Made by a program: the position numbers and the translations under genes. The notes under the pieces were generated by a model. The model was not told where the DNA came from. It worked only from the letters and a program-made list of their open reading frames with translations, and did not search any database. A stretch of 64,000 nt of DNA from Phycomyces blakesleeanus NRRL 1555(-) (lineage: Eukaryota; Mucoromycota; Mucoromycetes; Mucorales; Phycomycetaceae), in the NCBI RefSeq assembly GCF_001638985.1, contig NW_017265140.1:806001-870000 (forward strand). Direction: 5' to 3'. Shown piece by piece: positions 21,658-33,164 of the stretch. Every line of letters begins with the position of its first letter. Within the stretch, counting starts at the first letter, position 1.

Positions 21658-23889
21658 TAACAGCAAAGAAAGAAAAAGAAGACGAAGAAGAAAAAGGAGA
21701 AAGTAAATTAGCATGTCGGAAACCCTATGTCCAAAACGCTTTTATTTTCTTCTTTCTCTGTCCGCTCTATTGCAACGATGTAGGGACCTTATTCACCATT
21801 TTTCATCTGTTTGTTCTAGCAAATTTTGGAGGCGCGATACGGTGCTTTTGCAACTGAGCACAACCTGGTTTATCTCCGACATTGTACTTGGCTTCTCCCC
21901 TACACTTGTCTCTCGCTCTCTTACTCACAAACTCTCCTTTTCTTTTATCTTTCTCTTTTGATATTCATTGTGTAAGCCACTTATCACTTTATCTGTAATG
22001 CACATTAGTCAAAAGGGCTTTTTGCTTTTTTCTTTAAAAAAAATGAAAAAGAAAAAGACACTTCCTTTGTTTTCCGCATACTTTACAAAAAATATAGTGA
22101 CTGTTATCCTAAGGTGTATGATATCATCAGTAACTGTGGGATTTTTCTCCTACCTTTTCTTTTGACGTTCTGTAAGTTTTTATGGATATATGGTATAGCT
22201 AGCGATGATACTGAAGGTATAGTATTCAGGCCATTTGACAGAGCTATTGAACAATGTATAGATATATTTTCTATCCAATGGCCTCTACACTCTGCCAAAA
22301 CACCGAGCCAAACGATTTGATTTTCAAAGGATTAATCGATCCTCCTTTTGCTTAAAGTGAATGGAAAGTGGATTATGGCAACTGACATTGGTAACAGCAG
22401 ATAGACTTGTCTCTGGTGCAACTATAATCTTGAATATAATGCAGGAATATCAAAAGCCAAAATACACTTATCCCGTACCCAATCCGCAATAGTAACAGTA
22501 AAAAGTACTTACTCTCCGTCAGTCTCAAAGAGACATATGCAAACCAGCTGGTATTTCTAGCCATGTATCATTCAAAATTCCATTATTTTGCTTATTACTA
22601 TTACCACGCTATTAAGAATATATTTGATTTAAACGAATAGCTATTATATGTGTTGAAGAATTATATACTAAAAAAAATAGATTATTTTGATCAAAAATTG
22701 CTAATTAAATACAAAACATTAGCTATAGATCTTAATTGATCAAACAAGCAGCTTTTATACTTATAAGTAACATGATGAGGCACATAAAGATCCACTATCT
22801 AGACGCTGTCTGACAGTAATTTCCCAAATATTGATCAAATTATCCCATTTTTTCATTCTAAAAAACCATTTACTAATGAAAGAATAGATATTTACACCAC
22901 AAAAAAATTTGGGGATCTTCGTTTTGCGCTATTAAGTAAAGTTGTTAACCAAAACAAGTCATGATTCTCAGTACTTTTTTGACAGACAACAGACCAATAT
23001 TCATGGATATATCAGCATATGTAAAAATACCAATATCGATATTTACACCATTAAACGATGGTTTTTAAAGATCCGACAATTAAAGTGTGTGTCCCAAATT
23101 AATCTCACTGCCATGGTGCAGACTCTAATCATTTAGCACAGAGTGTTATCAAAAATAAGAGTGCCGTTTATTTTTTTTAAAAAAAATCAAATATTCTATA
23201 TATATATATATCATCATTATCATCATACATATTATTAGAAAGAACCGGATATACTCTGCATATGACTTACGTTTGCACTTTTAAAACTATTATAAAGAAA
23301 GTGAGATATCTCTGTGTATGACTTACATTTAGTCCTTCTATATCTTTAAAAACAAGTTCATGAATTACTCTTATACAGATAACTCCCAATGTTATTATGT
23401 TTCCGATTGGGATAAACAATAGAGAAGTAGCTAAAGTTAGAGATAAAGTAGCATGTCATATAGCAAGTGAATTTACACAAGAGAACTTCTAGCTATAAAA
23501 ACAGTTCTAGAAATTTGAAAGGATGTCATAAATTTAGACAAAGAGGTAGTGCGAATGGGTAGTGAGTACTTAAATTGATAACAGTAAAAGACATATAAGA
23601 AACTTTAGGAAGAAGTATTATCATAAATGCTAGAAGATGAGTATATAATATATGAAATAAAGAAGAAACAAACTAAACATTACAAGTGCTATTATTGCTA
23701 TTCTATTTGAACCAAGATTTTCAATTTTTTGTATGGGTTATGTTTGTTTTTGTTTTAGTATCAAATATTTAAATAAACTTGGACAAATAGTTATTGCTTA
23801 TTAAACTGTCTTAATGGGAACAACCAGACTACCTCTCATATATATGTTAATTAGAATATTTGTCATATGTAGTTCTTAAATCACTTACT
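21658..23889. other. Array spacer A to relic
   Basis: AT-rich sequence upstream of copy A. A short plus frame at about 22115-22320 begins with a hydrophobic stretch (CGIFLLPFLLTFCKFLWIYG) but has no ATG start in that frame. It could be a further relic of the small membrane-protein family described at 32797, which I cannot show. There is a T8-A8 palindrome at 23171-23186 and TA runs near 23200. Nothing else supported. Confidence 0.45.
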
Positions 23890-24530
23890 GGTACTACACT
23901 TTTCAGGCCATCAATCTTGGTAAAAGCGTATTGTACAAAATCCCGTTCAAAACTTTAGATACTTTAGTTGTGGCAAGTGTGAATGAAGTTAATCAATTAT
24001 TTTTTCATGTAAAGAACGGTATGATTATACCAGAATGCGACTCATTGATGGTAAAGGTCGCAAGAAATGGTAGAACACCCAACTCCTCAAGCAGTAATGA
24101 TGGTTCTTCCAAAAATGCGTTTGCCCATATCTCTATAGGCATGTGGATCTATAATTTCTATCCTGTAAAGCCGGTCCTAGCAAAAAAAAATTGGAGTTGT
24201 TTCGATAATTTTAATACAGAAACGTCTTTACGTTGAGGTAACATCTGATAAAAGGATTAATTTTATATGACATGTAATGGTTATTATCGGACACTTCTAT
24301 TGATTGTACGCGGCCCCTTTTGATAGAGATGTCCCTTTGAACTTTGTTTTAAATGTGAGATAACCACGTGTGGTTATTGATCTTTATTACTTTTTAGAGA
24401 GCATTCTGAAAAAGAAAACTTTAGCGTTTACATACTAATGAGCATCTTCTTTGATCTTTTGTTTCAAGAAGGTCAAAAATAATTGAGAGGATTTCAAGCA
24501 GTGATTTTCTGGTCACCAACAAAAAGAAGA
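23890..24530 (-). pseudogene. Decayed N-terminal half of an F-box/LRR gene (seventh array unit)
   Basis: Read on the minus strand from about 24530, fragments follow the N-terminal half of the family in order. They are SLLEILSIIFDLLETKDQRR with CSLVCKR, then FQNAL and KVIKINNHTW, then GRVQSIEVSDNN, then FTG-KL-IHMPIEI (compare SGWKLLTHMSIEF in copy A), LEELGVLPFLATFTI (LFEALSVLPSLTHLTL) and LPQLKYLKF. Several in-frame stops and frame changes separate them. The C-terminal half is not recognisable below about 23900. This is an old dead copy. Confidence 0.8.
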
Positions 24531-26250
24531 AGCATGCTTATAGGCCCGAAACTATAAGCAAAGTATTTATATATATATACATCTACCTAGCCTTGTTTTT
24601 TTATGAAACTCTAAACGCAATCAATCTGTGGCTGCTTTTTTAGACTTTCTAAGCATTATCAGTCGCCTTTCATTTGGGATACCCCTGATATACTATCATG
24701 CCGTTCTAAATATTCCATATATGTATATCTTTCCTATATTTCTCAACAGTTAATGAAAAAGAGAGTCTTTTATACAAGTGTGGATATGAAAGTGTCGTAA
24801 GAATGTTTAAAAGAACTATACTTTTTGGACCAATACTTTTTAAGTGTGAAAAATAATTACAAAAATAGAAAGAGTCAAGACCTATGATTTCTTCTTCTTC
24901 CAGAGAACATTGGCTCCAAATATGATCTTTTTTTATCGGTTGGATGCTTTTAGTAAACACATGGTTATTTTAAGCTTTATTGACAAAACATAGTGAGAAA
25001 ATTTACCCAATAACAAAAGTACATGGGGATAGTTGTGTGTTCCATTAAGTTATAGTTTTACGTTTCTCTCTTATTTTGCTTATTTGGGAACAGCATTCTA
25101 GGCCTATGTCTTTATGTGTTAAATGTTTCTTTTGAAAATAGAAAAGGAAGATTGATATTTTGCAACCTCTTTTGATGTGATAATTATATATATATACTTT
25201 TTATAGCTACACATATAAGTATAGGTGTAATCAAAGCTTTGTTTTGAAGACTGTCATATAAACATTGCCTTTTGTGAACCTTTCTGAAATCCACAAATTG
25301 TATGGATGAGTAACTCCAGCTCATCAGAGCTAGCCCTTTAATATATATGTATGTGTGTGATTGACCTGTCCTGAAACATTGACATGGTATTGGTGTATCT
25401 TCTTTTCTTTTGTTTGTGTTCGACCACAGTATTTTCCAAATAGCGTCCGACTTCTTTACAGAACTTTATTTCTCTTTAGAGTAAACAGACATTCCAATTG
25501 TCTTTTCACATTTTGCTTTCTGTTATTATCTTTTATTTATAGCTTCCACATAATCCCAGTATTAACCGGCTATAAAACTACTCGAGTATTAAATTATCAA
25601 AGAATTATGTCAAATGAGGTACTAGCTTTATCTTACTAGACCTACAAAAAGATATCATATTGTGAGATTCTGTCTATTATTCTTAGTGTGCTACTGCAGC
25701 TCACTTTAAATGTTTTAATTACACATACAAAGATAATTCCCGTTAAAGCAATCCCATGGAAAGAAAGGCTTTAGTGGGAAACGAAACGAACATTTGGCTG
25801 CTATGACAAAAAAAAAGGAAGGAGCGAGGTGGGTGGTGATCTGAACAAATGAAGCTGGATTCCGAAATGCTGAACCTTTTCGTCGTACAAATATATATCT
25901 AAATATATTTTGCCGTTGACTATGACAGGTATAACTAAACTTGGGCTGACATAAGATAAAGCTTTTTGTTTTAAAAAAAAAGAAACCTAAGCCTTGTACC
26001 TTTAAAGATTTGTGTCATTTACAGAATCTTGTGAGAAACAGCTGTCATCAGACTTTAGCAGAGGATTATAATGGGTGAAAAATGAGTCTACTGAAAACGC
26101 AATTTCCAAAAGAGAAATTGTTGTAATCCATGGCAGAGCAATAATTCTGAAAGAGAATAATAATGGATATGCCCAAAGTAAACAATATACACTTTTCTGT
26201 CTTATATATAATACATATTACAACCATAATAGGCAATGTATAGCAATCCG

Positions 26251-26289
<39 letters not shown>

Positions 26290-26359
26290 ATACAACATAC
26301 AATATATATATATATATATATATATAATAAGAAATGATACGATACTTTATTGTTGAAAG
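24531..26359. other. Array spacer, relic to copy B
   Basis: AT-rich, with TA runs, a 35-bp CT dinucleotide tract at 26254-26288 and a TA tract at about 26301-26326. Short frames (for example near 25361-25639 plus) start at TTG or GTG and resemble no family. No supported gene. Confidence 0.5.
26254..26288. repeat. (CT)n microsatellite
   Basis: About 17 CT units just beyond the 3' end of F-box copy B, followed by a TA tract. Confidence 0.9.
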
Positions 26360-28216
26360 TTAATTATTGAATCTAAAGATTGGAGTTGAGCAGCCGTAAG
26401 ATGATCGATCGTTAATGATAGTTTGTTTAATCGCCTTGCATTGAAATACTATGCAAAAAAATTCAACGTTCGTCTTAAAGCAATCTCCACTTTTAAAGAT
26501 CTCGTTTGAAGGACCAGCACAATTTGAGTTCATAATGGAGATGCCATTGTTTTGCTTGTTTAGTGCCTCAGTATAGCCCAAAACATCATTTGGAGTAATA
26601 ATTGCAATTTTTTGTATTCTATTCCATTCTTCGAGTAAATGATCAGATACTATATAAGAATATGATCTCACATTTCTTGAATAGTTTAGATAAACCTCGG
26701 TAAAGCATACTTGTTCGTTTTGGGCGGAATCATTGAATTTGCGGCCATATTGAGAGCTAAAGATAAAGCTTGGATAATTGCACAGCCTTACATTGGAGAG
26801 TGAGAGTGTCATGAGTTGCGTAAACGGCATGTTGAGATATAAACATGTGTTGTTTTCAGAATCGGGGTTTCTTATCTCAACATCCTTCAATGAAAGGTAC
26901 TTCAACTGTCTGCAAGAATCGGATATGTATTCAAAGCATAACGGCTTAATGGTCGTGTTGACAAGTCTCAGGTGTCGTAGACCATGCTTAAATGTGGACG
27001 TAGTTTTTTGATTATTGACGTCAATGGAAGGCGAGGTTATTTCAAGTTTTTTCAGGGACGGGCATACATTCAAGACATTATCAATTTTAAGAAACATACG
27101 AGCACATAGTATGTTTAAGTATACAAGGCTGGAGAATTCAACTGTACCCAGATCCGTCAAAGAGTACTTTAGGTTACTATGTTCTTTATAGCATCTACCA
27201 ACTTGTAGGCTTTTTAATGTTGCAGAGAATAGTTGGGCACAAGCTGTTTGATTGGCTGGTAATTTTGTACCAGGTGGATTGGTAAATAGCGATGTCTCGA
27301 TCTTTTCAAGCTTAACACCGCTCTTAAATAGTTGACTGTATAGTGCAGAGAATTCCAGCCCCTTTGTACTTTTACTAGCTGTGTATATGTTTTTTAAGCA
27401 AGGGAAGAAGTAAGGTAAACCTGGAGGTAATATCATCGTCTTACTCCTAGCTGCACGCTCAGATAGATCGCGTCTCTTTTCTACCGTCAGATAAAGTGTC
27501 ACCAGTTTAGGGTACTTTAATGCAAGATATATTATCCACTGCATGTCCAAACGTGGAGCGCTGTAATCCGCAGTCCTTAAGTTTTCTGCTGGTTTTATGT
27601 TCCGAAGTTCCGTAATTTCTGAAGGATTAATTTTTTGAAGGTTCATCTGGCACTTTAGGTATTTCAATCGTGGTAAATGAGAGTGGAGCTGATCAATATG
27701 TCTCCACGTAATGAATGTGTTCGAGCTGAATGGAGGCTTTTGGTTTATCGTAAGGTTGACAAGAGCTGGCAAGACGCTCAGTGATTTGAACAGTTCCTCT
27801 GTGATTGTTGGGATGTTTCGTAGCCCAAATTTCAGGGACAAGTGTGTCAGTGACTTCCACCCACTTAAATTTGTCATGCTTAGAGACCAGATTCTGCCTC
27901 GAGACGCTGAATAAGAAAAGTATTTCACTCCAGGGAATAGATTGATTAATTTACAAATTGCACTGTTTGTACGGCACATATAGTTGTTGATTTCAATCGA
28001 ATGAACACGATTGTGGTTCTCTTTCAAAGTATACTTTGATACACCTCTTTCAAGGCTATCAACCCAACTGCTTCTACTGATCTTCACTACTTTCCAAAGA
28101 TTCTTTTGAAAAATGTCTTTCCATAGCCTACATACTAGCGAGCATGTCTTTTTATCTCTTGCTTCAAGAAGGTCAGCAATAATCAAGAGGATTTCGAGTG
28201 GCAATTTTTCAATCAT
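26360..28216 (-). CDS. F-box/LRR-like protein, array copy B
   Basis: 618 residues from MIEKLPLEIL; an in-frame ATG at 28273 would add a 19-residue hydrophobic leader, much as in copy A. The F-box is at 2-46 (LPLEILLIIADLLEARDKK, CSLVCRLWKDIFQKNLW). Degenerate leucine-rich repeats follow: LSGWKSLTHLSLKFG, LSVLPALVNLTINQK, LPRLKYLKCQMNLQKI, SSLVYLNILCA, CPSLKKLEITS and RQLKYLSLKDVEI. The shared C terminus has FTEVYLNYSRNVRSYSYIVS and VFQCKSIKQTIIND, ending near SYGCSTPIFRFNN. Open throughout, single exon. Presumed SCF receptor; substrate unknown. Confidence 0.9.
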   Translation of the reverse strand: MIEKLPLEILLIIADLLEARDKKTCSLVCRLWKDIFQKNLWKVVKISRSSWVDSLERGVSKYTLKENHNRVHSIEINNYMCRTNSAICKLINLFPGVKYFSYSASRGRIWSLSMTNLSGWKSLTHLSLKFGLRNIPTITEELFKSLSVLPALVNLTINQKPPFSSNTFITWRHIDQLHSHLPRLKYLKCQMNLQKINPSEITELRNIKPAENLRTADYSAPRLDMQWIIYLALKYPKLVTLYLTVEKRRDLSERAARSKTMILPPGLPYFFPCLKNIYTASKSTKGLEFSALYSQLFKSGVKLEKIETSLFTNPPGTKLPANQTACAQLFSATLKSLQVGRCYKEHSNLKYSLTDLGTVEFSSLVYLNILCARMFLKIDNVLNVCPSLKKLEITSPSIDVNNQKTTSTFKHGLRHLRLVNTTIKPLCFEYISDSCRQLKYLSLKDVEIRNPDSENNTCLYLNMPFTQLMTLSLSNVRLCNYPSFIFSSQYGRKFNDSAQNEQVCFTEVYLNYSRNVRSYSYIVSDHLLEEWNRIQKIAIITPNDVLGYTEALNKQNNGISIMNSNCAGPSNEIFKSGDCFKTNVEFFCIVFQCKAIKQTIINDRSSYGCSTPIFRFNN

Positions 28217-29396
28217 TAACAAAATATAAAAAAAACCAAAAAGAAGAAATAGATTTTTATGCCTTGAGGCCATGCGTGAAGTATTTTTATATCCTTTTTT
28301 TCTAGCGTGAAACGTAGCACAGCATTAAGCTTTGTCTCTTTTTTTTAAAATTTCCTAAGCATTATTGGTAGGGGGGAGCTCTTTTAATTTTTCACCCTTT
28401 GAGACCCCAGCACATTATTGAAAGTGTTACGTATACTTGATTGATATGTTTTATTTGCACTCATCAAGCTATATTTAATTTTTATAAAGGCTTGTATAAT
28501 TTCAGAGCGACAAGCTTTCAAAAAGGCTTATAGATATATAGATGTATAGATATGCAGATATATACTAATCTCACCGTACAATGTAATACAGGTATTGTTC
28601 TTGGACTTTTTTTTCTGTTATGCGAGGAGCGATATTGTCTAAATGAGGCACAAGCATGTATTGTGTTTTCTCTTCTTTTTCACAATTGCACCCGAGATAA
28701 TAGACAATAAACATCCAATTCTTGTTTGAGAATGGGAAAGGTTCTGTCGTTGACGAATATCGCAGACCTGAACCAATGGATTATATTGTTGATGAGGAAC
28801 AGTTCCATCTTGAAATATTGAGTTCCCATCAGCAATCTTATGGGGACGACGTTTTCTGATGGTGCACTACCTTTTTATTTGCCGGACTGATTAATCGTGG
28901 CTATCTTTCCGGAGTCCTATGTCTTTTCTATTGTATATTCATCTCTTAAGAGCTACTTATTTAATTATGCTACAAGTCGTGATTTGGTAAAATAAAAACA
29001 TCGCCTCCCACCAAAAAAAAATGGTGTGCCCCTTATATTAGAGAAAAAGAGGTGTATTTATGGGAAAGTGACGCTGATCTGATTTGGCGGAGTGTGCACA
29101 CTATTCATATTAATTTTTAAAAAGAAAAATCTATATAGCCTTGAGTAATCCATACTATTTGATTTCTAAACGGATGATTTGATGTGAATTATTTTGAGAC
29201 TAGCTTTAAGCCTATAAAATGACGTATTGGGATTTATGTAATAAAGTTAGCGTTTACGTATAAGAGTATACTGCAGACCTTTACCAATGTTCTTTTTAAA
29301 AAAAAAGTATTGGAACTCCATAATACAGTATATGACAACTCTGTTTTTTTTTTCATTTTTACCTTTCAAAAAATCCTTTCTCAATTGAATCATACC
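28217..29396. other. Upstream region of copy B with a possible small-gene relic
   Basis: At 28753-28859 on the plus strand a frame reads DEYRRPEPMDYIVDEEQF and ends SSHQQSYGDDVF followed by a stop. The nucleotides around TATCGCA, AGACC and GATGAGGA resemble exon 2 of the small gene at 32797-33164. A hydrophobic IVLGLFFLLC frame near 28598 might be its exon 1. If so, copy B also had a divergent small partner. The resemblance is modest. Confidence 0.35.
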
Positions 29397-29768
29397 ATGT
29401 CTCAGCAAATCGACAAGAAATCTCTCAAACGAAGACAATTAACAGATTATGAAAGGGGACTTATTATCGGCAGTGCTACCCAACATGTAACTTTTGCTGA
29501 AATTTCAGAAAAAACGGGCATACCATTGCCGACTGTCTATGCAACGGTACGAAGATGGAAAAAGACTGGTACTGCCTTGACTGAAAAACGAAAAGGAACT
29601 ACAAAGATTCTAAATGAACGAGATTTACGCCATTTAAAGAATGAGATGAAAAGTAATCCCAGTGCAACTCTTGGAAATCTAACAACCTCAATGGCAGAAA
29701 CGATTGGTAGAAGTATCTCCAAAAGCACCATTAGGAGAGCCATTCGCAGGCTAGAGAATGATAAATAA
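29397..29768 (+). CDS. Orphan Tc1-type DNA-binding domain protein, no catalytic domain
   Basis: 123 residues from the ATG at 29397 (an upstream in-frame extension is low-complexity). The frame has the two helix-turn-helix units of a Tc1 transposase: LTDYERGLIIGSATQHVTFA with GIPLPTVYATVRRWKKTG, a basic linker, then RDLRHLKNEMKSNPSATLGN and SISKSTIRRAIRRLENDK. It then ends at a stop exactly where the catalytic domain should begin. Nothing like the DDE domain follows. It is unrelated in detail to the full element at 6346. It may be a truncated relic, or a captured DNA-binding protein that could act as a repressor. The frame itself has no lesion. Confidence 0.7.
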   Translation: MSQQIDKKSLKRRQLTDYERGLIIGSATQHVTFAEISEKTGIPLPTVYATVRRWKKTGTALTEKRKGTTKILNERDLRHLKNEMKSNPSATLGNLTTSMAETIGRSISKSTIRRAIRRLENDK

Positions 29769-30666
29769 AAACGCATTTTTTTTTAAAAAAAAAACCCCCC
29801 AAACAAGATTCTAAATAGCCATACACCTTTAACATATCAAATAAGCTACAGAAATATATATATATATATATATATATAAAGGCTTTGATCTAATACTACT
29901 AAATGATAGATTTAAAAAAAAATCATTGACTTTTATAATGCATTGCTTTTATGTTTATGTCTATGTTTATATTCTACTTATTGTTATTATCATATGCAAA
30001 AAAAATCTTGACTTTAATTATAGTCTGGTTTCCTTAATATGCACTTAATACTAGTCACCTAACATGTAATTCAGTGAGTCTTATATTTTTCTTTCCGAAC
30101 AATGTTCAACATTATATAGAAGGTGTTCTTTGTATTTGATTGATTTTATATTCTTGGCTGTGTGGCTCTATATATATGTAAGTAAGTTTATATCAAGAAT
30201 TTAAAGGAATCAATCAGACATAACTTGCATGTGGCTGTTTTTTATCATGTGTATTGGCCATTACGCTGATACAATTTGGATAACTGGGCTTTCTAAAACT
30301 TACATTCTCTCTATATAGCATGTTTTCTTTAACGTGATCCAAAAAATGAAAGCTTATATCATCCAAAAATCCACTATACTGCTTGAAATTTATGTTTCTG
30401 GCTACTATTATAATGTCGCTAACAGCTTCTATAGAGTAGAATAATTTCTAAGTGTTAGTTTCATAAATATTAAGGATAATGAAGTGTATGCGTGTGGGCT
30501 ATTAATACTAAGAGCTGTATGGTACCTATTAGCCCTTGTAAACTTGAGATGTAATTCATCTGGTAAGGAGGTATATCATTATGTATTAATACTTTAGCAA
30601 TGATGTACTTTAGTTAACTTTAAAAAGGCTGTTTTATTGATAACTTTTAGACATTGTATATATCTA
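29769..30666. other. Array spacer, B side to copy C
   Basis: AT-rich, with a T9-A10 run followed by six C at 29776-29800 and a TA tract near 29853-29878. No supported gene. Confidence 0.55.
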
Positions 30667-32538
30667 TTAAATATATGGAGTCATACAGCTGTAAAATGAA
30701 CTTTTATCAATAATAACTTGTTTAATTGATCTGCATTGAAATACCACGCAGCAATGTTCGATATTTGCTTTAAAATACTCGTCATCTTTAACGCCTTCTT
30801 TTGATAAGTCTGAAGAATCGTTGCTGTTTACTTTTTCAAAACACTTTGAACTGAGAATTGCGCAACTTTTGTTTTCTTCTTTTGGTTTACCAAAATATTC
30901 CAAAAAATAGCCGGCATCAACACTTTTGATTTTTTGGACAATATTCAATTCAGATATTGTCTTCTCGGATAATGTACAAAAGCATGTCTCCACTCCTCGT
31001 GTGTAATATAAATAAATTTCGGTGAAATAGCTTTCGCCGTTTTCTGCCAAAGTGTTGTATCTGCAACTTTGTCCAGTACTAAAGTTGAGACTAGTATAAT
31101 CGCTTAGATGTACATGGCAGAGTGACAGTGTCAAGAGTTGAGTGAATGGCATGCTAAGCGTCAACCGCTTTGTTTTCTCGGAATTTGTGCTCCTTATTTC
31201 AGCACAAGTTAGCGAAAGATGTTTCAAATCTCTGCACCGACTGGAAATATATTCAAAAAATTCTTGGCAGGTACTTGCATTATCAATCTTCAGGTGCTGT
31301 AGTCCGTGCTTAGATGTAAATGCATGGTGTTTGATTCTGGTAGTAATGTGCATATGACTTGCTTTAAGCACTACCAGAGAAGGACATACATCCAAGACAT
31401 TGTCGACTTCAAATAAAGGAGAATAAGAGGATATCCTCAAATAAACAAGTCTGGAGAATTCAGCAAGATCAGCAGCCTGCCAGAATGGAGTAAAAGTGTT
31501 ACTGACATTTCGGTATTTGAAGATTCGCAGCTTTTTTAGGGTTGCAAAGAATACTTGGACACAAGCTGTTTCATTTGCTGGAAATTCGGCATCATCAGTA
31601 TTGTGGAATAACGATGTTTCGATACTCTCGAGTTTAGCCCCACCCTTGGAAATCTGACTGTAAAGGACAGACAATTCAAATCCACTTTCACCATTATCAG
31701 TTGTGTATATGGACTTTAAACAAGGAAAGAAGCAAGGGAGGTCCGGCCATACTTTAGCTTCGTTACCGTCTTGTGAGTCAGAATATGATGTGGATTCTTT
31801 GTCTATCGTCAAATTAAGTCTCTCCAGTCTAGGGTATTTAAGTCCAATATAATATATCCACTGAATATTAAATCGGGAAGAGCCATAATCCACAGCTTTT
31901 AGGCTGTTCGCAGGAGTTATTTTTTGCAAGTCATCAATGTCAATAGGGTTTATTTCACGAAGATTCGTCCAGCACTTTAGGTATTGTAATCGTGGCAAGT
32001 GGAAATGAAGTTGTTCAATCTGCCTCCATGTAATGGCTGTACGTAAATTAAATGGAGATTTCTGGCTTATTGTAAAGTGGACAAGGGATGGTAAGACACT
32101 TAAGGACTTGAACAGATCTTCTGGGATAATTAATTTGGCGTGATACTCCAATTGTATATACATGTGTGTCAATAATTTCCATCCACTTAAGTTAGCTATT
32201 GTCAGGGATCTGATGTTACAATGAGCCTCTGAATAAAATATAGTTTTCACTTGGGGGAAAATGTTGACCAATAGCGGGAAAATATTATCTGTACGGCTTA
32301 TGATGTTGTAGATTTCTATCGACTGGACATGATGGTAATTTTCTCTTAAAACATCATCTTTTACACGCTTTTCAAAGCTTTGTATCCAGCTGCGTTTACT
32401 GATTTTTACAACCTTCCAAAGAGATTTTTGAAAGATGGTTTTCCAGCGTTTACATACTGTAGAACAGGATTTTTTATCGTTTGTTTGGAGAATATCAGCA
32501 ATAGTAGCAAGTATTTCGAGAGGTAATTTTTCAAACAT
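30667..32538 (-). CDS. F-box/LRR-like protein, array copy C
   Basis: 623 residues from MFEKLPLEIL; the frame upstream is closed by a stop, which settles this start. The F-box is at 2-46 (LPLEILATIADILQTNDKK, CSTVCKRWKTIFQKSLW). Leucine-rich blocks include LSGWKLLTHMYIQLE, LSVLPSLVHFTISQK, LPRLQYLKCWTNLREI, SRLVYLRISS, CPSLVVLKAS and RDLKHLSLTCAEI. The C terminus has FTEIYLYYTRGVETCFCTLS and VVFQCRSIKQVIIDKSSFYS. Open, single exon. The divergent small gene starts 259 bp upstream, so the two may share a promoter. Presumed SCF substrate receptor. Confidence 0.9.
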   Translation of the reverse strand: MFEKLPLEILATIADILQTNDKKSCSTVCKRWKTIFQKSLWKVVKISKRSWIQSFEKRVKDDVLRENYHHVQSIEIYNIISRTDNIFPLLVNIFPQVKTIFYSEAHCNIRSLTIANLSGWKLLTHMYIQLEYHAKLIIPEDLFKSLSVLPSLVHFTISQKSPFNLRTAITWRQIEQLHFHLPRLQYLKCWTNLREINPIDIDDLQKITPANSLKAVDYGSSRFNIQWIYYIGLKYPRLERLNLTIDKESTSYSDSQDGNEAKVWPDLPCFFPCLKSIYTTDNGESGFELSVLYSQISKGGAKLESIETSLFHNTDDAEFPANETACVQVFFATLKKLRIFKYRNVSNTFTPFWQAADLAEFSRLVYLRISSYSPLFEVDNVLDVCPSLVVLKASHMHITTRIKHHAFTSKHGLQHLKIDNASTCQEFFEYISSRCRDLKHLSLTCAEIRSTNSEKTKRLTLSMPFTQLLTLSLCHVHLSDYTSLNFSTGQSCRYNTLAENGESYFTEIYLYYTRGVETCFCTLSEKTISELNIVQKIKSVDAGYFLEYFGKPKEENKSCAILSSKCFEKVNSNDSSDLSKEGVKDDEYFKANIEHCCVVFQCRSIKQVIIDKSSFYSCMTPYI

Positions 32539-32796
32539 TAAAAAAAAACAAATAGTAAGCTTAGAACCAAAAATTAATTGTTCTTATATGTTTTCTTCTT
32601 TTTATATATATATATATTATGAAACATGTGTTACAGTATCAGGCTGTGTCTATTATTTTTTCTCCCTTATACTTTCCGATGCCTGTTAATAATGACTTTC
32701 TTCAATATCAGCTAGTGAAAACATTATTTGATAGCAGTGGAAGTCCCTTGGTACCTTAGAAATATAATAGTAAGTAAAACATTATGAAGAGTTGAA
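32539..32796. promoter_or_regulatory. Candidate bidirectional promoter between F-box copy C and the small gene
   Basis: A 258-bp gap between two divergent start codons, with a TA-rich tract at about 32604-32617. Inferred from arrangement only. Confidence 0.4.
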
Positions 32797-33164
32797 ATGA
32801 AGGTATTACTCTTAGCGGGAATTGTGTCTTTTGTTGTAATAGCATGGTGTGTATTAAACACAAGGATACAAAATAAATATGATGGCATCGATGTTGTGTA
32901 AGAAATATTTACTCGAATATCTATATAGAGTATATCAGTTGATAGATTCTATATATGTTACTATCATAATACATTTACTTGGACTTACACAAGTATCGCA
33001 TGGTCAGACCAGCTCTCGTTTTTCGATCATTTGGCTTGGTGTTTGATGAGGATCAATTTCTGAATGCTAGTGAGGTCATAGACAATAACTACAATTACAA
33101 AAAAAAGAGTGGCTATGATTTTAATAGTGCTAGCATTGGAGTTAATGTTAATTTTGAAGTCTAG
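32797..33164 (+). CDS. Small single-pass membrane or secreted protein, 2 exons, partner of the F-box array
   Basis: Proposed exons 32797-32897 and 33008-33164, 85 residues. Exon 1 encodes MKVLLLAGIVSFVVIAWCVL, a signal peptide or signal anchor, then a short polar stretch. The donor is a good GTAAGA, the acceptor ends GGTCAG. Exon 2 begins PALVFRSFGLVFDEDQF and ends GVNVNFEV; it is polar, Asn-rich and has one NAS glycosylation site. A homologous but broken copy at 35966-36316 keeps the hydrophobic codons of exon 1 in frame although the bases differ, which argues for past selection on the protein. Family and function unknown. The gene faces away from F-box copy C. Confidence 0.6.

Noticed and set aside
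23931..24236. Plus-strand frame of 101 residues
   Set aside because: The minus strand of the same segment matches the F-box family block by block, so the plus frame is its shadow.
25361..25639. Plus-strand frame of 92 residues, hydrophobic
   Set aside because: It opens at a TTG, its composition follows the AT-rich bases, and no homologous segment exists elsewhere in the array.
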